Source: Enterocloster lavalensis
GTDB taxonomy: Bacteria > Bacillota > Clostridia > Lachnospirales > Lachnospiraceae
Direction: 5' to 3'
DNA: 64,000 nucleotides
Assembly (NCBI RefSeq): GCF_902364025.1
Contig: NZ_CABJCG010000007.1
Location: 62,001-126,000 of the forward strand
How positions within the stretch are numbered: position 1 is the stretch's first letter; each line of letters starts with the position of its first letter. Both the position numbers and the translations under genes were made by a program. Below the pieces are notes generated by a model. It ran no database searches. It was not told where the DNA came from and saw only the letters and a list, made by a program, of their open reading frames with translations. Of this stretch, positions 60,550 to 64,000 are shown piece by piece.

Positions 60550-61486
60550 CAATATTTTTACCGTAGGATTTCTGGTGAGCCTGTTCGCCAGCACCGTGCG
60601 TTTGGCAACGCCCATCCTGCTTCCGGCCCTGGGACAGATTTACACCCAGCGGGCGGGCGTCTTAAACCTGGGCGTGGAGGGCACCATGACCATGGGAGCG
60701 GTCACCGGTTTTGCGGCGGCCTTTATGACCGGCAGTCTCTGGGCCGGCGTGCTGGCGGGCATTCTCACCGGCGTGCTCTGGAGCACGGTTATGGCCTGGC
60801 TGTCCGTCACCATGCGGGCCAACCAGGTGATCGCGGGCACCGCCTTAAATATTCTGGGCGGAGGCGCGGCGGTTTACCTTTACCGGGTGATTTTCGGCAT
60901 CCAGAGCCTGCCGCCCCAGGTGGAACCCTTTGCGGCGGTGCACGTGCCGGTGCTGTCGTCTATCCCGGTGATCGGCCCCATTTTCTTCCAGCACAATATT
61001 CTGGTATACTTAAGCTACCTGATGGCTATCGTCACCTGGTTCATTTTGGAGAAAACCACCTTCGGTTTGAAGATCAAGGCGGTGGGAGAGAACCCAAGGG
61101 CCACGGATTCCAAGGGCATCAGCGTGGCGAAGACACGTTACGCGGCGGTGCTGATCGGCGGAGCCTACGCTGGGGCCGCGGGCGCTTTTATGTCCACCGC
61201 GTACATGAACCTGTTTACCGAGGACATTATCAGCGGGCGGGGATTTATCGCCGTGTCCGTGGTCATTTTCGCCCGGTTTATGCCCTTCCGGGCCATCTGG
61301 GGCGCGCTGCTGTTCGGCTTTGCAACGGCGCTTCAGATGCGTTTGCAGGCCCTGGGGATCAATATCGCCAACCAGCTGATGCTGATGCTGCCTTACGTGC
61401 TGACCATTCTGGCCCTGGTGACCGCGTCCCGGAAGGCGGAGTTCCCCAGCGCCTACACAGTGCCCTATTCGAGATTGGAGCGATGA
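60542..61486 (+). CDS. Nucleoside ABC transporter permease 2
   Basis: A 314-residue YufQ/NupQ-like permease, the partner of the previous protein. It shows RAGVLNLGVEGTMTMGAVTGF near the N terminus, RANQVIAGTALNILG in the middle and SGRGFIAVSVVIFARFMPFRA towards the C terminus. I use ATG 60542, with GGAGG 10 bases upstream; a longer frame lies within the upstream gene. Its stop overlaps the alternative start of the next small gene (ATGA). Confidence 0.92.
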   Translation: MLSNIFTVGFLVSLFASTVRLATPILLPALGQIYTQRAGVLNLGVEGTMTMGAVTGFAAAFMTGSLWAGVLAGILTGVLWSTVMAWLSVTMRANQVIAGTALNILGGGAAVYLYRVIFGIQSLPPQVEPFAAVHVPVLSSIPVIGPIFFQHNILVYLSYLMAIVTWFILEKTTFGLKIKAVGENPRATDSKGISVAKTRYAAVLIGGAYAGAAGAFMSTAYMNLFTEDIISGRGFIAVSVVIFARFMPFRAIWGALLFGFATALQMRLQALGINIANQLMLMLPYVLTILALVTASRKAEFPSAYTVPYSRLER

Positions 61487-61488
61487 GA

Positions 61489-62004
61489 ATGAAGAAAAAC
61501 AGCCGGCGTTGGGCCTGGATCTGCACCGCGCTGGTCTGCCTGGGGCTTACGGCCGGTCTGTGCGCCTTTTCACAGGGGCGGGTCAGGCCATCCCGCGAGG
61601 AGGCGGAGCGGACTGTGTGCGCGTTTGCGGAGGACTTAAACTACCATTACAAGGAGCCGGAGCGGCTGTACGATTATCTGACAAAGGATTTCCAGTCCCG
61701 GATGAGCCGGGAGGAATTTGTCCGGGCCTTTGTGAAGGAGCGCTCCTACCCCTATCTCACGCCGCTGTTTATCAATTACGAGTCCATGGAGCTGGCGGAG
61801 GACGGAAGGAGCGGGAAAGCCGTTTTCTCACAGGCCGCCAGACTGCCGGGCATGGTCTATGAGCTGCCGTTTGTGTACGAGGACGGGCGGTATAAGGTGA
61901 TCGCCTTTGAAGATTTTCCGGACGGCAGCTACCTGGAAAAATTTGACAAGCTGACCTATTCCTTGGACAGCTATTTCGACAACATGGGGGAGGGAGAACA
62001 ATGA
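61489..62004 (+). CDS. Membrane-anchored or secreted protein of unknown function in the xdh operon
   Basis: A 171-residue protein that I do not recognise. An N-terminal hydrophobic segment after KKNSRRWAW (about residues 8-27) looks like a signal peptide or anchor, without a lipobox. The remaining part (EEAERTVCAFAEDLNYHY, LYDYLTKDFQSRM, LPFVYEDGRYKVIAFEDFP) has the helix-then-sheet pattern of a small NTF2-like or DUF-type extracytoplasmic domain. ATG 61489 gives better ribosome-site spacing from GGAG at 61477; ATG 61483 overlaps the permease stop. It is tightly embedded between transporter and xdh genes (ATGA overlap with xdhB-like gene). A role in uptake is possible. Confidence 0.65.
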   Translation: MKKNSRRWAWICTALVCLGLTAGLCAFSQGRVRPSREEAERTVCAFAEDLNYHYKEPERLYDYLTKDFQSRMSREEFVRAFVKERSYPYLTPLFINYESMELAEDGRSGKAVFSQAARLPGMVYELPFVYEDGRYKVIAFEDFPDGSYLEKFDKLTYSLDSYFDNMGEGEQ

Positions 62005-62921
62005 CTGTGTGCAGAATGATTCAGCCGGAAACGCTGGAGGAAGCCCTGGAGGCGCTGGCGGGAGAGCAGGCCATGGCCTGCGCCGGGGCCACCAATCTGT
62101 ACGTGGACCGCAGACACGGCAAATATCTGGATTTTGATTATGTGAGCCTGGAACATTTGACGGAGCTTCGGGGAATCCGCAGGGAGGCCGACGGATGGCA
62201 TATCGGCAGCATGACCAGCTTTTCCGAGCTGGAGCGCTGCGGGATCCCCTTTGCCGGGGCGCTGGTCACGGCGGCTTCCCAGGTGGGAGGGCCGCAGATC
62301 CGCAACCGGGGAACCGTGGGCGGCAACATTATCTCGGCCTCCCCGGCCGCGGATTCGGTGCCGCCCCTTCTGGCGCTGGACGCCGTGCTCCGCCTGGTGA
62401 AGGCGGGCGGTATTTCGCGGGAGGTTGCGCTTAAGGATTTCATGAAGGGGCCCGGGCGGACGGATTTAAGGCACGGCGAACTGCTGGCCGAGGTGATTCT
62501 GCCCCACAAGAGCGGCCGGTCGGTGTTCTACAAGGCCGGAAAACGCAACGCATTGGCTATCTCACTGTGCAGCTGCGCGGTGTATATGGAGGAACGCCAG
62601 GGCGCGGTGGGAGAGATCGCCGTGGCCCTGGGCTCGGTGGCCCCCACCGCAGTGCGGGCCCAGAGGACGGAGAAAGTGTTGGCTGGGGCTAGGCCTGGGG
62701 ATTTGTGCCGAAGAGAGCTGACGGAGTTGGCCGGAGAGGCGTCGGCGGAGCTGGCCGGAGAGGTTCCGGCGGAGTCCGCGTTCCGGGAGCGCCTGCGCGC
62801 CGCCCTGATGGAGGACATTGCCCCCATCGCGGATATCCGCGCCACGGCGGAGTACAGAAGGCGCATCGCCTTTCGCATGGTGCTTCACAACGTGACGGAA
62901 TTGTGGAGGTGTTTTGAGTGA
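62001..62921 (+). CDS. Xanthine dehydrogenase-type FAD subunit
   Basis: A 306-residue CO-dehydrogenase/xanthine dehydrogenase FAD-binding subunit. FAD motifs are ACAGATNLYVD in the N-terminal part and VGGPQIRNRGTVGGNIISASPAADS around residues 92-116. It passes electrons from the Fe-S subunit to NAD or another acceptor. It starts at ATG 62001, overlapping the upstream stop, and its stop overlaps the next start. A 24-base near-duplication at 62727-62774 encodes LAGEASAE and LAGEVPAE in a loop near the C terminus. Confidence 0.9.
   Translation: MTVCRMIQPETLEEALEALAGEQAMACAGATNLYVDRRHGKYLDFDYVSLEHLTELRGIRREADGWHIGSMTSFSELERCGIPFAGALVTAASQVGGPQIRNRGTVGGNIISASPAADSVPPLLALDAVLRLVKAGGISREVALKDFMKGPGRTDLRHGELLAEVILPHKSGRSVFYKAGKRNALAISLCSCAVYMEERQGAVGEIAVALGSVAPTAVRAQRTEKVLAGARPGDLCRRELTELAGEASAELAGEVPAESAFRERLRAALMEDIAPIADIRATAEYRRRIAFRMVLHNVTELWRCFE
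62727..62774 (+). repeat. In-frame 24-base tandem repeat in the FAD-subunit gene
   Basis: 62727-62750 and 62751-62774 match at 20 of 24 bases and encode an eight-residue duplication (LAGEASAE, LAGEVPAE). It probably extends a surface loop. Confidence 0.7.
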
Positions 62922-63385
62922 TGGAAAAGATTACGCTTTATATAAACGGTGAGGAGCGGCAGGTGGAAATCAGGCCAATGGACACCCTGCTTCATGTGAT
63001 CCGTGAGGTCCTGGGTCTGACCGGGACCAAGGAGGGCTGCGGGGAAGGGGATTGCGGCGCATGCACCGTGCTGGTGGACGGAAAGACCGTGAACTCCTGT
63101 ATTTACCCAGCCATTCAGGCGGATGGCCGCCAGGTGATGACCATCGAGGGGGTGGAACGGGACCCGGAGCTGGCGAAGATCCAGAAAGCCTTTGTGGATC
63201 ACGGAGCCGTGCAGTGCGGCTTCTGCTCGCCGGGTATGATCCTGGCCACCTGCGCGCTGCTGCGGGAGAATCCCAACCCCACGGAGGCCCAGATCCGCCG
63301 CGGCCTGTCCGGCAACCTGTGCCGCTGCACCGGCTATCAGGCGATGGTGGACGCGGTGGAATCCCTGACCGGCGGGGAGCGTTAA
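62921..63385 (+). CDS. Xanthine dehydrogenase-type [2Fe-2S] subunit
   Basis: A 154-residue protein with both 2Fe-2S clusters of the family. The N-terminal plant-ferredoxin-type cluster uses Cys40, 45, 48 and 60 (GCGEGDCGAC). The C-terminal cluster uses Cys99, 102, 134 and 136 (CGFCSPG, CRC). It transfers electrons from the molybdenum centre to FAD. ATG 62921 overlaps the stop of the FAD gene (TGATG) and follows GGAGG; GTG 62918 is a less likely start. It is the last gene of the operon; no strong terminator is visible after it. Confidence 0.93.
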   Translation: MEKITLYINGEERQVEIRPMDTLLHVIREVLGLTGTKEGCGEGDCGACTVLVDGKTVNSCIYPAIQADGRQVMTIEGVERDPELAKIQKAFVDHGAVQCGFCSPGMILATCALLRENPNPTEAQIRRGLSGNLCRCTGYQAMVDAVESLTGGER

Positions 63386-63395
63386 AGCGGAGGGA

Positions 63396-63464
63396 GAACC
63401 GCCCGCCCCCGCCCGCGGAGCTGCCGTGTGTGTGAACCGCCCGCCCCTGCCCGCGGGGCTGCCG
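63396..63464 (+). repeat. 31-base direct repeat downstream of the xdh operon
   Basis: 63396-63426 and 63434-63464 both begin GAACCGCCCGCCCC and end GGCTGCCG or AGCTGCCG, with two differences; a short TG-rich spacer gives a 38-base period. It is non-coding and lies in the 261-base gap before the lipoprotein gene. Confidence 0.75.
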
Positions 63465-63569
63465 GATCGGCCGCGTAAATGCGCCGTCCGGCCAGAAAAT
63501 GACTGAAATATTCTGAATATTCTATGAATCCGATTTTGCATTTCTTAGGAATTGTTAAGAAAAACGTTA

Positions 63570-63598
63570 TTGGAATCTACAGGAAAGTATTGTATACT
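63570..63598 (+). promoter_or_regulatory. Promoter of the 3'-end lipoprotein gene
   Basis: TTGGAA, a 17-base spacer and TATACT, about 50 bases before the start codon. AT-rich sequence with GAATATTC repeats lies upstream at about 63505-63527. Confidence 0.65.
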
Positions 63599-63646
63599 CC
63601 TGATACAGTTATATGAATAAAATATGAACATAAGGAGAATACAAAA

Positions 63647-64000
63647 TTGAGAAAATATCAGTTATTTGCAATCAGTGCATGCGCGGCTGTGGCGCTGGGA
63701 ATCGGAGGCTGCGCGGCCAAGACCGAGGCGGTTACCACCACACCGGCTGAGACTGTGGAGACCACCGCTGAGACCACTGCGGATGTGATCGAGACCGTGG
63801 ACGGAACCATTGAGAGCATGGAGGAGACTCAGGCCGAGGCGCTCCAGTCCATCCGGATTTACGGCACTGTTACCAGAGATGAGAGCGGACGGCTGACCAT
63901 CGACAACCAGTCCGGCCAGAGCTACAGCGGCGAGATCGTTCTGAATGTCTCCGACGAGGAGACGCTGGTTTTAGACGCGGTGGAAGGGCTGCCGGTAAAC
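63647..64000 (+). CDS. Putative lipoprotein (3' truncated by window end)
   Basis: An open frame of 118 codons that runs off the window. It starts at TTG 63647, with AAGGAG 9 bases upstream. The first 22 residues form a lipoprotein signal ending in GIGGC with Cys22. A Thr/Glu-rich linker follows (TTTPAETVETTAETTAD), then an apparently folded region (SIRIYGTVTRDESGRLTIDNQ). Function is unknown. The protein should be anchored to the outer face of the membrane. A well-formed sigma-A promoter lies upstream, so it is a separate transcription unit from the xdh genes. Confidence 0.7.
   Translation, partial: MRKYQLFAISACAAVALGIGGCAAKTEAVTTTPAETVETTAETTADVIETVDGTIESMEETQAEALQSIRIYGTVTRDESGRLTIDNQSGQSYSGEIVLNVSDEETLVLDAVEGLPVN

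Noticed and set aside
1..64000. CRISPR array, prophage, insertion sequence or integron
   Set aside because: No regularly spaced repeat array, no transposase, integrase or phage gene, and no terminal inverted repeats were seen.

Overview
The window looks like a chromosomal segment from a GC-rich anaerobic Firmicute, most likely a Lachnospiraceae relative of the Enterocloster/Hungatella type. This is inferred from strong AGGAGG ribosome sites, sigma-A promoters, TTG and GTG starts, TRAP, DAACS and oligopeptide transporters, and many sugar-acid catabolic genes. I see no prophage, insertion sequence, tRNA, rRNA or CRISPR array. The only structural RNA gene is RNase P RNA (about 24183-24539).

Layout. 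(1) 1-2381: 3' part of a NIF3-family gene, then a TGS-domain uridine kinase-like protein. (2) 2561-9097: a sigma-54 activator, then two near-identical dicarboxylate/amino-acid symporters flanking a PatB/MalY C-S lyase. Two sigma-54 promoters (4809-4824 and 6477-6492) are each preceded by ACCAATTA-type repeats, so this appears to be one local sigma-54 regulon. (3) 9276-12456: a Nudix hydrolase, an unknown protein and a PrpR-like regulator whose AAA+ domain has lost the sigma-54 motifs. (4) 12651-24030: a long glucarate/galactarate-type operon holding GarR, a DapA-family aldolase, a C45 acyltransferase/amidase-like protein, an oligopeptide-type ABC transporter and two glucarate dehydratases. (5) rnpB and an orphan antitoxin-like gene. 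(6) 24942-32669: a LysR regulator divergent from an MmgE/PrpD, LarA-like, TAXI-TRAP and DUF6282 cluster of unknown substrate.

(7) 32781-41152: uronate catabolism, with lacI-uxaC divergent from uxaA, then an IclR regulator, KDPG aldolase and two PfkB kinases. LacI and IclR operator candidates are visible. (8) 41294-46091: a secreted LRR-like protein, an MFS transporter, a PHP phosphoesterase and a ROK-type regulator. (9) 46357-51590: a giant TPR protein with a degenerate J-domain-like N terminus, translationally coupled to a short Hsp70. (10) 51630-63385: purine catabolism, with adenine deaminase, a GntR regulator, and a xanthine-dehydrogenase-type enzyme whose three subunit genes are split by a nucleoside-type BMP/ABC transporter and a small unknown protein. 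(11) the start of a lipoprotein gene runs off the right end.

Overall the segment is a set of independently regulated uptake-plus-catabolism modules: cysteine conjugates or amino acids, aldarates, an unknown organic acid, uronates and purines. Each has its own regulator and transporter, and most have a readable operator. The least understood parts are the aldarate operon with its amidase and peptide transporter, the MmgE/LarA/DUF6282 cluster, and the J-like TPR/Hsp70 pair. All functional calls rest on reading motifs by eye; no database search was run.
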